Shown: positions 31,322-39,572 of the stretch, in pieces
How positions within the stretch are numbered: position 1 is the first letter of the stretch
Layout: the number at the start of each line of letters is the position of its first letter
From: Nocardioides sp.
GTDB lineage: Bacteria > Actinomycetota > Actinomycetes > Propionibacteriales > Nocardioidaceae
Length of the DNA: 64,000 bases
Reading direction: 5' to 3'
Assembly: GCA_037045645.1 (NCBI GenBank)
Contig: JBAOIH010000001.1
Coordinates: 310,001 to 374,000 of the forward strand
The notes under the pieces: model-generated
The model's database searches: none
Told to the model about the DNA's origin: nothing
The model's input: the letters and a program-made list of their open reading frames with translations, nothing else
Translations under genes and position numbers: made by a program

Positions 31322-32972
31322 CCGCGCTCGTCAGCCTCGCCTCGGTCTTCGCCGCCGAAGGTGACGGCCCCACGTTCGTCAAGCCGACGCTGGAGTACGG
31401 CAAGCTCTGGCCGCTGTTCGTCGTCTTCGGCGTCGCCTGCCTGGGCGTGCTCCTGGAGGCGTTCCTCCCGCGAGCCCAGCGCTATCTCGCGCAGTCGGTG
31501 TTGGCGGTGGGCGGCCTGCTCGTCGCACTCGTCGGCACCGTCCAGGTGGGCCTGGACCTCGAGCCGCTCAAGAACGCCGACGACGCGGTCGTCGCGCGCG
31601 GCGTGATCGGCTCGATGGGCACGATCGCCATCGACGGTCCGGGCGTATTCGTGTGGGGCCTGATTCTGATCCTGGCGCTGATGGGCGCGCTGTTGTTCGC
31701 CGAGCGTCACCTGGAGGGCGGCGTGTCCGCCTTCGCGGGCCAAGCAGCGGCCCTTCCCGGCACCGAGGCCGAACGCAAGGCGTCGACGTCCGGCCTGGAG
31801 CACACCGAGGTCTACCCGCTGATGCTCTTCGCCGTCGGCGGCATGATGCTCTTCCCCGCAGCCAATGACCTGCTGACGATGTTCGTCGCGCTCGAGGTGC
31901 TCTCCCTGCCGCTCTACCTGCTCACCGGTCTGGCGCGTCGTCGGCGCCTGCTGAGCCAGGAAGCCGCCCTGAAGTACTTCCTGCTCGGTGCGTTCTCGTC
32001 TGGGTTCTTCCTCTACGGCGCGGCGCTGATCTACGGCTTCGCGGGCTCCATGGAGTTCGGTCAGATCGCCGTGGCGATCGAGAACAACCTCGACGACCGG
32101 GCGCTGCTGGTGATGGGTCTGGCGCTGCTGCTCGTCGGTCTGCTGTTCAAGGTCGGCGCGGTGCCGTTCCACGTCGTGGACGCCGGACGTCTACCAGGGT
32201 GCGCCGACTGCCGGTGACCGCCTTCATGTCGGCGGCCACCAAGGTCTCGGCGTTCGGCGCGATGTTGCGCCTGCTCTACGTCGCCTTCGGCGCCGACCGG
32301 TGGGCCTGGCAGCCGTTGCTGTGGATCGTGGCGATCCTGTCGATGGTGGTCGGCACCATCTTGGCGCTGACCCAAAGCGACGTGAAGCGGCTGCTGGCGT
32401 ACTCCTCGGTGGCGCACACCGGGTTCATCCTCACCGGTGTCCTCGGCTTGCGGGCCGCGAGCCAGACCACCCCGGGCTCGCTGACCTCGTTGCAGGCGGT
32501 GCTGTTCTATCTGACGACGTACGGCTTCGCGACGCTGGGCGCGTTCGCGCTGGTCTCGATGGTGCGCGACGGCAGTGGCGAGATCACCTCGCTGAAGCGT
32601 TGGGCCGGCCTGGGCAAGGTCTCGCCGATCATCGCCGGCGTGATGGCGTTCTTCCTGCTCGCGATGGCGGGCATCCCGTTGACGTCCGGCTTCATCGGCA
32701 AGTGGGCGGTCTTCGCGTCGGCCTTGTCGGCCGGAGCCTGGCCGGTCGTGCTCGTCGCGATCGTGGCGAGTATGGCGGCGGCGTACTTCTATGTGCGCGT
32801 CATCGTGCTGATGTTCTTCTCCGAGCCCGAGGGTGACGGCCCGGTCGTCACCTACCCGAGTGTGCTGACCTCCACCACGGTCGCGACCTGTGCGGCGCTG
32901 ACGCTCGTGCTGGGCGTCGTACCGGGTCCGCTGCTCGACCTCGCCGGCCGTGCTGGAGAGTTCCTGCGGTGA
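31318..32972 (+). pseudogene. nuoN: NADH-quinone oxidoreductase subunit N, frame broken by two inserted bases
   Basis: NuoN is the third antiporter-like pumping subunit. From GTG 31318 the frame gives a normal NuoN through FKVGAVPFHV, then departs. An extra G at about 32176 and a second extra base at about 32210 shift the frame twice. Removing both gives VWTPDVYQGAPTPVTAFMSA, the expected NuoN sequence, which then runs normally to 32972. The corrected protein has about 550 residues and 14 helices, and its stop overlaps the polyprenyl synthase start. The other 13 nuo genes are intact and the two errors lie 34 bp apart, so sequencing error is the best explanation. Confidence 0.9.
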
Positions 32973-33991
32973 CGGCTGATGTTCCTTCCGCTGGGCTCGC
33001 GTTGCCGATCGGCGACGCGAGCCTTGCTCAGCGCCTGAACGACCGGATGGCGTTGGTCGAGAAGATGCTGCTCGGCCACGTGCAGGGGCGTACGCAATAC
33101 GTCACCGACGCGGCCTCGCACCTGTTGCAGGCAGGGGGCAAGCGGTTCCGTCCGTTGCTGGTGTTGCTGGCTGCCGAGGCCGGGCCGTCTGCCGACAATC
33201 CCGAGGTGCTCGATGCGGCCTGCGTGGTCGAGCTGACGCACATCGGCTCGCTCTATCACGACGACGTGATGGACGAGGCGGAGTTGCGTCGTGGCGCCGA
33301 CTCGGCCAACGCGCGCTGGGACAACCACGTGGCGATCCTGACCGGCGACTTCCTCTTTGCGAAGTCGTCGGAGTTGACTGCCGGCCTGGGGCCGGAGGCC
33401 GTACGCATCCAGGCCGAGACGTTCGCGCGACTGGTCGAGGGCCAGATCCTGGAGACGGTGCCGCCGTCGTCCGAGGAGACCGCATTGGCGCACTACCTCG
33501 AGGTGGTGGATGGCAAGACCGGCTCGCTGATCGCGACCTCGGCGCACTATGGCGCTTTGTTCGGTGGTGCCTCGCGCGAGGTGGTCGAGGCGTTGACGGC
33601 GTACGGCGACATCGTCGGCGCGGCCTTCCAACTCAGCGACGACATTCTCGATATCGCCTCGGAGTCGGACGAGTCGGGCAAGACGCCGGGCACCGATCTG
33701 CGCGAGGGCGTCCCCACCCTGCCGACCCTGATGGTGCAGCAGGCCACGCGCGAGTCTGGTGACCCCGCCGACGCGCGCCTGGTGTCGCTGCTGTCCGGCC
33801 CGATCACCGACGACGCCGAGCACGCCGAAGCGCTGGGTCTCTTGCGAGCTCACCCCGCCATGGCGCAGGCGCGGTCGTACGTCGTCGGCCAGGCGGAGAA
33901 GGCCAAGGCGCTGCTCTCGGTGCTCGACGAAGGCCCCGTGCGTACGGCGCTGGAAGACTTCGCCGACCTGGTCGCCACCCGCACCGCCTGA
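32969..33991 (+). CDS. Long-chain polyprenyl diphosphate synthase (quinone tail)
   Basis: This trans-prenyltransferase of 340 residues extends allylic diphosphates with isopentenyl diphosphate. The first aspartate-rich motif is HDDVMDEAELRRG (about 97-109), the second DDILDIASESDESGK (about 220-234), and GGKRFRP near the N-terminus binds substrate. Gene order suggests it makes the menaquinone side chain (hepta- to nonaprenyl), since it overlaps the nuoN stop by four bases. Chain length cannot be fixed from sequence alone. The stop TGA is part of the first copy of the 32-bp-period repeat. Confidence 0.88.
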   Translation: MTADVPSAGLALPIGDASLAQRLNDRMALVEKMLLGHVQGRTQYVTDAASHLLQAGGKRFRPLLVLLAAEAGPSADNPEVLDAACVVELTHIGSLYHDDVMDEAELRRGADSANARWDNHVAILTGDFLFAKSSELTAGLGPEAVRIQAETFARLVEGQILETVPPSSEETALAHYLEVVDGKTGSLIATSAHYGALFGGASREVVEALTAYGDIVGAAFQLSDDILDIASESDESGKTPGTDLREGVPTLPTLMVQQATRESGDPADARLVSLLSGPITDDAEHAEALGLLRAHPAMAQARSYVVGQAEKAKALLSVLDEGPVRTALEDFADLVATRTA

Positions 33992-34152
33992 CCTGTCGCG
34001 TCTGCTCCGCGCGAGGGCGTCGACCTGTCGCGTCTGCACCGCGCAACCCCGCCCACCTGTCGCAAGTGCACCACGCGAGGCTTGGACCTGTGCATAAAGT
34101 CGAGCACTTGCGACAGGTCAGGGCCGTCTGCGGGAGCACTTGCGACAGGTCA
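33989..34152. repeat. 32-bp-period repeat array between convergent genes (ACCTGTCGC family)
   Basis: Direct cores start at 33991, 34023, 34055 and 34086: ACCTGTCGCGTCTGC twice, ACCTGTCGCAAGTGC, then a degenerate ACCTGTGCATAAAGT. Spacings are 32, 32 and 31 bp. Two inverted cores GCACTTGCGACAGGT follow at 34104 and 34136, again 32 bp apart. The stop TGA of the polyprenyl synthase merges with the first core (TGACCTGTCGC) and the stop of the convergent PhoX-like gene merges with the last (GCGACAGGTCA). Related copies lie at 54391 and 56326. Confidence 0.92.
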
Positions 34153-35118
34153 GGCGGAGGCGGAGAGGGGTGCGGCGAGCGCCAGCCGCGCGGCGGCGCT
34201 GAGGTCGAGCAGGACGTCGGCTACCCGCAGACCGGGGACGGCGGAGACGCGGTCGGTCGTGAGAGGCACCCACGAACCGTCCTTGGCACGCACTGAGACG
34301 GTCCCGGCGCTGAGCAGTCGCCGGTTGTACGACGCGGCCAACGGGCCGGACGAGTCGTCGAAGCGCTGCTTGGACACGAATCGGAACCACTGACCGTCCG
34401 AGGCGACCATGGTGACGACCACGCGGTCGTCGTCGTTGAGGGTGGTCGCCGACTCGGCGTGGTCCATCCGGCCGAGCATGGTGAGCTTGCGTGGGCGTGA
34501 GTGGGGGCGTACGGGGTCGATCTCGACCATCCAGCCAAAGCGCTGCGATTCGCGTTCTCCACCGAAACGCCCGTCAGCCGTTGCCCAGGAGGCGGGCGGT
34601 TCGAGCAGCCGCTCGCCCGCGATCACGGTCGACCACGGGGTCGTGCCGCCGCGGGTCAGCCCGATAACACCGAGGATCCGACGCCCTCCCGGGTCGGCCT
34701 TCGTACGAATCTCGGCGTGACCATAGAGCGGCCCGGTGACCTTGCAGACCGTACTGCCGGTGACGCGACGGTTGTACGGAGCCTTGCGCGGGCTGAGCTG
34801 GCGCCACACCCCGTCTTCTGAGCGCACGGTGACGAGAGAGAGACCCTGCGACGCGATCTCCACCTTCGCGCGGGTGCGCACGTCGAGTTCGCCTTCGACG
34901 AACATCGACGCACCCGGCACCGGGACGTGGCGCAGCACCAGGATCCGCTTGTGCTCGTTGAGCGGCACCTCCGCGAGCCGGTCGAAGCGCGGTCCGATCT
35001 GTCCAGCGGCAGCTGTGGGCGTCTGACGGTGGATGTCGAAGGCCGGTGCCTCGGGCAGGACGCGGTCACCCCACGCAAGTTCGATCTCGACAGGACTGAG
35101 TGCGGCTCTGATTGCCAT
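34150..35118 (-). CDS. Degenerate PhoX-like (DUF839) protein
   Basis: The order of segments matches the core of the PhoX family of calcium/iron alkaline phosphatases: APAFDIHRQTPTAAA, LNEHKRILVLRH, YNRRVTGST, TKADPGGRRILGVIG, then FGWMVEIDPVRP and RKLTMLGRMDH. Residues that bind metal in PhoX appear replaced: the usual NHE reads RHV, the usual NNCAGG reads LTRGG, and the usual EENF reads GERL. It has no signal peptide and is about half the usual length (322 residues from ATG 35118; 332 from 35148). It may be a non-catalytic relative or a decayed copy. Its stop lies in the 32-bp-period repeat. Confidence 0.65.
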   Translation of the reverse strand: MAIRAALSPVEIELAWGDRVLPEAPAFDIHRQTPTAAAGQIGPRFDRLAEVPLNEHKRILVLRHVPVPGASMFVEGELDVRTRAKVEIASQGLSLVTVRSEDGVWRQLSPRKAPYNRRVTGSTVCKVTGPLYGHAEIRTKADPGGRRILGVIGLTRGGTTPWSTVIAGERLLEPPASWATADGRFGGERESQRFGWMVEIDPVRPHSRPRKLTMLGRMDHAESATTLNDDDRVVVTMVASDGQWFRFVSKQRFDDSSGPLAASYNRRLLSAGTVSVRAKDGSWVPLTTDRVSAVPGLRVADVLLDLSAAARLALAAPLSASA

Positions 35119-35179
35119 GGCGCCAGCGTCACGAGCGCCGATGAGCACTTGGCGGATCAGGAGTGGCCTGCAGATGAAT

Positions 35180-36094
35180 TCACAGCGCCGAAGCGTCGGC
35201 CGCCAGCCGCAACTGCCGTCGTCGATGCCGGATCGCCTCGAAGGTGAAGAGGATCAGCGCGATCCACACCAAGACGAACCCGATCCATCGCCCGGCGGGC
35301 ATGTCTTCGCGAAACCACAACACGCCGAGCGCGAACTGCAGCACCGGCGCGAGGTATTGCAACAACCCGATCGTGACCATCGGGACGCGGACGGCTGCCG
35401 CGCCGAAGCACAGCAGCGGCACGGCGGTGACGATGCCGGTCGACATCAGCAACAGCACGTGGCCGGTGCCCTCCGCGGCGAAATGCGACTGATCTCGCGA
35501 GGCCAGCCAGGCCAGATACCCCGCGGCGAACGGCGCGACCAGCAGCGTCTCCAGCGCCATCGACTCGATGGCGTCCACGCCTGCCAGCTTCTTGGCCAGC
35601 CCGTACGTCCCGAACGAGCACGCCAGCACCAGCGCCACCCAGGGCGGGTGGCCGTACTCGATCGTCAGCACCACGACCGCTGACGCCGCGATCGCCATCG
35701 CGAGCCACTGACCGCGCCGCAGCCGTTCCCCGAGCACGACGATGCCCATCAGCACTGTCACCAGCGGGTTGATGAAGTAGCCCAAGGACGACTCGACCAC
35801 GCGGTCGTTGTTGACCGCCCAGATGTAGGTGCCCCAGTTCAGGCTCACCACGCACGCCGCGAGCGCGAGCAGCAGGAAGGTACGCCGGTCGCTGAGGATC
35901 GCCCGGAACTGGCGTACGCGTCGGAACGCGAAGACCAGCACCGCGAGTGTCAGGCAGGACCAGAAGATCCGGTGGGCCAGGATCTCGCCAGCCCCGGCGG
36001 GTTCGAGCAGCGGCCAATAGAGCGGGAACAGCCCCCACAAGACGTACGCCGTGACGCCGAAGAAGAACCCGGCCCTACTGTTTGACACCGGCAA
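35180..36094 (-). CDS. rarD: EamA-family permease, RarD type
   Basis: This 304-residue protein has about ten hydrophobic helices forming two EamA repeats. The N-terminus GVTAYVLWGLFPLYWPLL and the motif SLNWGTYIWAVNNDRVVE (about 84-101) match the RarD subgroup, annotated by homology as chloramphenicol-sensitivity proteins but probably metabolite exporters. It lies between the PhoX-like gene and korB on the same strand, with 61 bp to each neighbour. Confidence 0.85.
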   Translation of the reverse strand: MPVSNSRAGFFFGVTAYVLWGLFPLYWPLLEPAGAGEILAHRIFWSCLTLAVLVFAFRRVRQFRAILSDRRTFLLLALAACVVSLNWGTYIWAVNNDRVVESSLGYFINPLVTVLMGIVVLGERLRRGQWLAMAIAASAVVVLTIEYGHPPWVALVLACSFGTYGLAKKLAGVDAIESMALETLLVAPFAAGYLAWLASRDQSHFAAEGTGHVLLLMSTGIVTAVPLLCFGAAAVRVPMVTIGLLQYLAPVLQFALGVLWFREDMPAGRWIGFVLVWIALILFTFEAIRHRRRQLRLAADASAL

Positions 36095-36154
36095 AATCTA
36101 GCGCCGATTCTCACGGCCGTCCGAACCGGTCCGTGAAGGGTGCATCCCTAGGTG

Positions 36155-37237
36155 CTAGACGACCGTCCAGGTGTCGCTGCCGGTGATCAGCGCCGACAAC
36201 CGCGCCTCGTCGTCGCCCTCGACTCCACCGCGAGCGGTGGTGATCTGTGCGCGCGCCTGGTCGTCGTACGCCGGGCGCTCCACCTGCCGGAAGATGCCGA
36301 TCGGCGCCTGGCTGAGTACGCCGCCATCGGTGAGCCGCGAGATCGCGAACGCCGTCGTCGGGTCGGGGTTGTGCGCGTCGTGGACCAGGATCGCGTCCTC
36401 GCCGACGGAGGCCACGTCGACGACTTCGACGCCACCGGAGGCCGAGCGTACGAGACCCCGAGCCCCGTCGACGCCGAAGCGGATCGGCTGGCCGTGTTCG
36501 AGCGAGATGATCGCGTCGGCCTTGGTGTCCGGGGACTTCACGGCCGCGAAGGCGTCGTCGTTGAAGATCGGGCAGTTCTGATAGATCTCCACGAACGACG
36601 TGCCCCGGTGCGCGGCAGCGGCCGACAGCACCGACGTGAGGTGCTTGCGGTCGGAGTCGATCGTACGAGCGACAAAGGAACCCTCGGCACCCAGCGCCAG
36701 CGAGATGGGGTTGAACGGGTTGTCCAGCGAACCCATCGGTGTCGACTTGGTGACCTTGCCCGGCTCGGAGGTGGGGGAGTACTGACCCTTGGTGAGTCCG
36801 TAGATCCGGTTGTTGAAGAGCAGGATCGTCATGTTGACGTTGCGGCGCAGCGCGTGGATCAGGTGATTGCCCCCGATCGACAACGCGTCGCCGTCACCGG
36901 TGACGACCCACACCGACAGGTCCTCGCGCGCGGTCGCGATGCCGGTCGCGATCGTCGGAGCGCGGCCGTGGATCGAGTGCATGCCGTAGGTGTCGAGGTA
37001 GTAGGGGAACCGCGACGAGCAGCCGATACCGGAGATGAACACAATGTTCTCTCGGCGCAGTCCGAGGTCGGGCAGGAACGACTGCACGGCCTTGAGGACG
37101 GCGTAGTCACCGCAGCCTGGGCACCAGCGCACCTCTTGGTCGGAGGTGAACTCCTTGGCGGTCTGGGGGCCGTCGGCGGCAGGGATCTTTTCGGTGCCCG
37201 TACGAAGCCCAGGCAGGTTCAGGTCGGTCGTCGTCAT
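36155..37237 (-). CDS. korB: 2-oxoacid:ferredoxin oxidoreductase beta subunit
   Basis: KorB binds thiamine diphosphate and a [4Fe-4S] cluster in the CoA-dependent oxidative decarboxylation of 2-oxoacids, probably 2-oxoglutarate, with ferredoxin as acceptor. The motif CPGCGDY (about 39-45) provides cluster cysteines and GDGDALSIGGNH (about 114-125) with the downstream NN pair forms the ThDP site. The 360-residue length fits the actinobacterial two-subunit enzyme. It overlaps korA by four bases. In aerobic actinobacteria this enzyme can bypass 2-oxoglutarate dehydrogenase. Substrate is inferred from family. Confidence 0.9.
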   Translation of the reverse strand: MTTTDLNLPGLRTGTEKIPAADGPQTAKEFTSDQEVRWCPGCGDYAVLKAVQSFLPDLGLRRENIVFISGIGCSSRFPYYLDTYGMHSIHGRAPTIATGIATAREDLSVWVVTGDGDALSIGGNHLIHALRRNVNMTILLFNNRIYGLTKGQYSPTSEPGKVTKSTPMGSLDNPFNPISLALGAEGSFVARTIDSDRKHLTSVLSAAAAHRGTSFVEIYQNCPIFNDDAFAAVKSPDTKADAIISLEHGQPIRFGVDGARGLVRSASGGVEVVDVASVGEDAILVHDAHNPDPTTAFAISRLTDGGVLSQAPIGIFRQVERPAYDDQARAQITTARGGVEGDDEARLSALITGSDTWTVV

Positions 37238-39183
37238 CGCGACGAGGCCTCCTTCGTGCTCGTGATCGTCACCGCGTCCTCGACGGACTCGGTGTCGGGG
37301 TGGATGACGTCGGAGAGATCGACGGGCATGCCCTCAACCTCCGAGACCAGGTCGCCGATGGTGCGGGCGAGTTCGTGACTCTTCAGGGGCAGGCCGCGCA
37401 CCTGGTTGTAGCCGACCGCGTCGACGAGATATTCGGCGCGCAGCAGCATCCGCAACTGGCCGAGGTTCATCTCGGGCACCAGCACCTTGTCATAGCGGCG
37501 CAGGATGTGGCCCAGGTCCTTGGGCAGCGGGTTGAGGTGGCGCAGGTGGATCTGCGCGACGTCGTAGCCGGCCCGGCGTACGCGTCGGACGCCACCACCG
37601 ATCGGGCCGTATGTCGAACCCCACCCGATCACCAGCACCCGGGCCTTGCCCGACGGGTCGTCGATCTCGGTCGGCGGCAGCGACTCCGCGATGCGCGCGA
37701 CCTTGGACTGGCGCAAGCGCACCATCCGGTCGTGGTTGGCAGGGTCGTACGAAATATTGCCGGTGCGGTCGGCCTTCTCCAGTCCACCGATGCGGTGCTC
37801 CAGACCGGTCGTGCCGGGCACCGCCCAAGGGCGTGCGAGGGTGTCGGGGTCGCGGCGGTAGGGCTCGAACTCTCCGTCCCCGAAGTCCTCGGCCTTGGCC
37901 TGGGCCGGGTTGATCGTCGGCAGCGTGCCCTGCTCCGGCACCCGCCACGGCTCGGAGCCGTTGGCCAGATAACCGTCCGAGAGCAACATGACCGGCGTGC
38001 GGTAGGTGACCGCGATGCGCGCCGCCTCCAGCGCCGCGTCGAAGCAGTCGCCGGGCGAGCGGGGCGCCACGATGGGTACGGGTGCCTCCCCGTTGCGTCC
38101 GAACATCGCCTGCAACAGGTCGGACTGCTCGGTCTTGGTCGGGAGGCCGGTGGAGGGACCGCCACGCTGCACGTCGACGATCAGCAGCGGGAGTTCGGTC
38201 ATCACGGCCAGGCCGATGGTCTCGGACTTCAGTGCGATGCCGGGGCCGGAGGTGGTGGTGACACCGAGGTGCCCGGCGAACGAGGCACCCAGCGCGGCAC
38301 CGATGCCGGCGATCTCGTCCTCGGCCTGGAAGGTGGTGATGCCGAACGACTTGTGCTTGCTGAGTTCGTGCAGGATGTCGGAGGCCGGGGTGATCGGGTA
38401 GGAGCCGAGGAAGACCGGCAGGCCCGACTGCACGCCGGCGGCGACCAGGCCGTACGCCAACGCGAGGTTGCCGGTGATGTTGCGATAGGTACCGGGGTCC
38501 ATCGGCGCGGACTTCACTTCGTACTGCACCGCGAAGGTCTCGGTGGTCTCGCCGAAGTAGTAGCCGGCCTTGAATGCGGTGATGTTGGCATCGCGGATGT
38601 CGGGCACCTTCGCGAACCGCTTGGCCAAGAACTCCTCGGTCGTCTCGACCGGGCGACCGTACAACCAGGACACGAGGCCGAGGGCGAACATGTTCTTCGC
38701 GCGCGAGGCGTCCTTGCGCGAGAGGCCGAACTCCTTGACCGCCTCGATGGTCATGCCGGTGAGGTCGAACGTATGGACCGAGTAGCCCTTGAGCGAGTCG
38801 TCCTCAAGAGGGTTGGAGGTGTAACCGGCCTTGGTGAGGTTGCGCGTGGTGAAGTCGGCGGTGTCGACGATGATCGTGCCGGCGGGTCGCAGGTCTTGCA
38901 GGTTGGCCTTCAGAGCTGCCGGGTTCATCGCGACCAGCACCTCGGGAGCGTCGCCGGGAGTGAGTACGTCGTAGTTTGCGAAGTGCACCTGGAAGCTGGA
39001 GACACCGGGCAGGGTGCCCTGGGGTGCACGGATCTCGGCGGGGAAGTTGGGGAAGGTCGCCAGGTCGTTGCCGAACGCCGCCGACTCGGCCGTGAACCGA
39101 TCACCGGTCAACTGCATGCCGTCGCCGGAGTCTCCGGCGAAGCGGATGATCACACGATCGAGTTGTTGGACCTGCTTGCTCAC
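37234..39183 (-). CDS. korA: 2-oxoacid:ferredoxin oxidoreductase alpha subunit (gamma-alpha fusion)
   Basis: The 649-residue subunit joins a gamma-type domain (about residues 1-185, with RFAGDSGDGMQLTG near the start) to the alpha domain (about 210-625), in which GSYPITPASDILHELSKH and FQAEDEIAGIGAALGASFAG mark the 2-oxoacid-binding region. It forms the catalytic complex with KorB. GTG 39183 is the start; GGAAGAAG lies nine bases upstream. An inverted repeat TGGACA-2-TGTCCA about 70 bp upstream may be an operator. korA-korB are translationally coupled. Confidence 0.91.
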   Translation of the reverse strand: MSKQVQQLDRVIIRFAGDSGDGMQLTGDRFTAESAAFGNDLATFPNFPAEIRAPQGTLPGVSSFQVHFANYDVLTPGDAPEVLVAMNPAALKANLQDLRPAGTIIVDTADFTTRNLTKAGYTSNPLEDDSLKGYSVHTFDLTGMTIEAVKEFGLSRKDASRAKNMFALGLVSWLYGRPVETTEEFLAKRFAKVPDIRDANITAFKAGYYFGETTETFAVQYEVKSAPMDPGTYRNITGNLALAYGLVAAGVQSGLPVFLGSYPITPASDILHELSKHKSFGITTFQAEDEIAGIGAALGASFAGHLGVTTTSGPGIALKSETIGLAVMTELPLLIVDVQRGGPSTGLPTKTEQSDLLQAMFGRNGEAPVPIVAPRSPGDCFDAALEAARIAVTYRTPVMLLSDGYLANGSEPWRVPEQGTLPTINPAQAKAEDFGDGEFEPYRRDPDTLARPWAVPGTTGLEHRIGGLEKADRTGNISYDPANHDRMVRLRQSKVARIAESLPPTEIDDPSGKARVLVIGWGSTYGPIGGGVRRVRRAGYDVAQIHLRHLNPLPKDLGHILRRYDKVLVPEMNLGQLRMLLRAEYLVDAVGYNQVRGLPLKSHELARTIGDLVSEVEGMPVDLSDVIHPDTESVEDAVTITSTKEASSR

Positions 39184-39250
39184 GCCAGAACGCTTCTTCC
39201 TGATGGGGTCGGTGCAGCGACGTCCCAGGATAGTCCGCGAACTCGAGGGT

Positions 39251-39264
39251 TGGACAGGTGTCCA
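39251..39264. promoter_or_regulatory. Palindrome TGGACA-N2-TGTCCA upstream of korA
   Basis: A perfect 6-bp inverted repeat around two bases (TGGACAGGTGTCCA) lies 68-81 bp upstream of the korA GTG. A -10-like TATCCT on the minus strand (39228-39223) lies between it and korA. Its position suits an operator or activator site for korAB. I do not recognise the binding protein. Confidence 0.4.
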
Positions 39265-39381
39265 GCGTGACGCGAGACACGCCTCGCGGCTGCCCGTTGT
39301 CGCCAGGGGGGCGAAAGTTGTCCACGAGGTGAACGGCAGCGGTCGGGGAAGTGAGCAAACTCACTGAAGAGCTGACGCGTG

Positions 39382-39415
39382 TTTACACAGCCAACTTTCA
39401 CGCCTACTGTGTAAA
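39382..39415. promoter_or_regulatory. 9-bp inverted repeat with candidate promoter before the secreted-protein gene
   Basis: TTTACACAG (39382-39390) is repeated inverted as CTGTGTAAA (39407-39415) around 16 bases. TTTACA (39382-39387) and TACTGT (39405-39410), 17 bp apart, make a good -35/-10 pair, so the repeat could be an operator overlapping a promoter. AAAGGAG at 39413-39419 then lies six bases before ATG 39426, in frame with the downstream secreted protein. If transcription starts near 39417, that ATG would be nearly leaderless; both readings cannot be fully right. Confidence 0.5.
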
Positions 39416-39471
39416 GGAGTGCGCGATGTGGGATCCCGTTCAAAATCTGGGGGTGGGTCCTACGTCGCGGC

Positions 39472-39492
39472 TGAGGGGCGCAACGCCCCTCA
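39472..39492 (+). other. Perfect hairpin in the leader of the secreted-protein gene
   Basis: TGAGGGGCG (39472-39480), loop CAA, CGCCCCTCA (39484-39492) form a perfect 9-bp stem with a three-base loop, about 80 bp before ATG 39573. No T-run follows (CTGAAAATGG), so a simple terminator is unlikely. It may control translation or mRNA stability, or, if ATG 39426 is used, be coding. The remaining DNA between korA (39183) and 39573 shows no further gene. Confidence 0.5.
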
Positions 39493-39572
39493 CTGAAAAT
39501 GGGTGCCGACGCCGATGGCGAGCGGTGAGATTCGCGGCGGGGGCCGCATCTAAGAATGGGTGGATCAAGAAG

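Noticed and set aside
33989..34152. CRISPR array
   Set aside because: Cores of 15 bp with 17-bp gaps are too short, copies invert, and the last core is degenerate; no cas genes.
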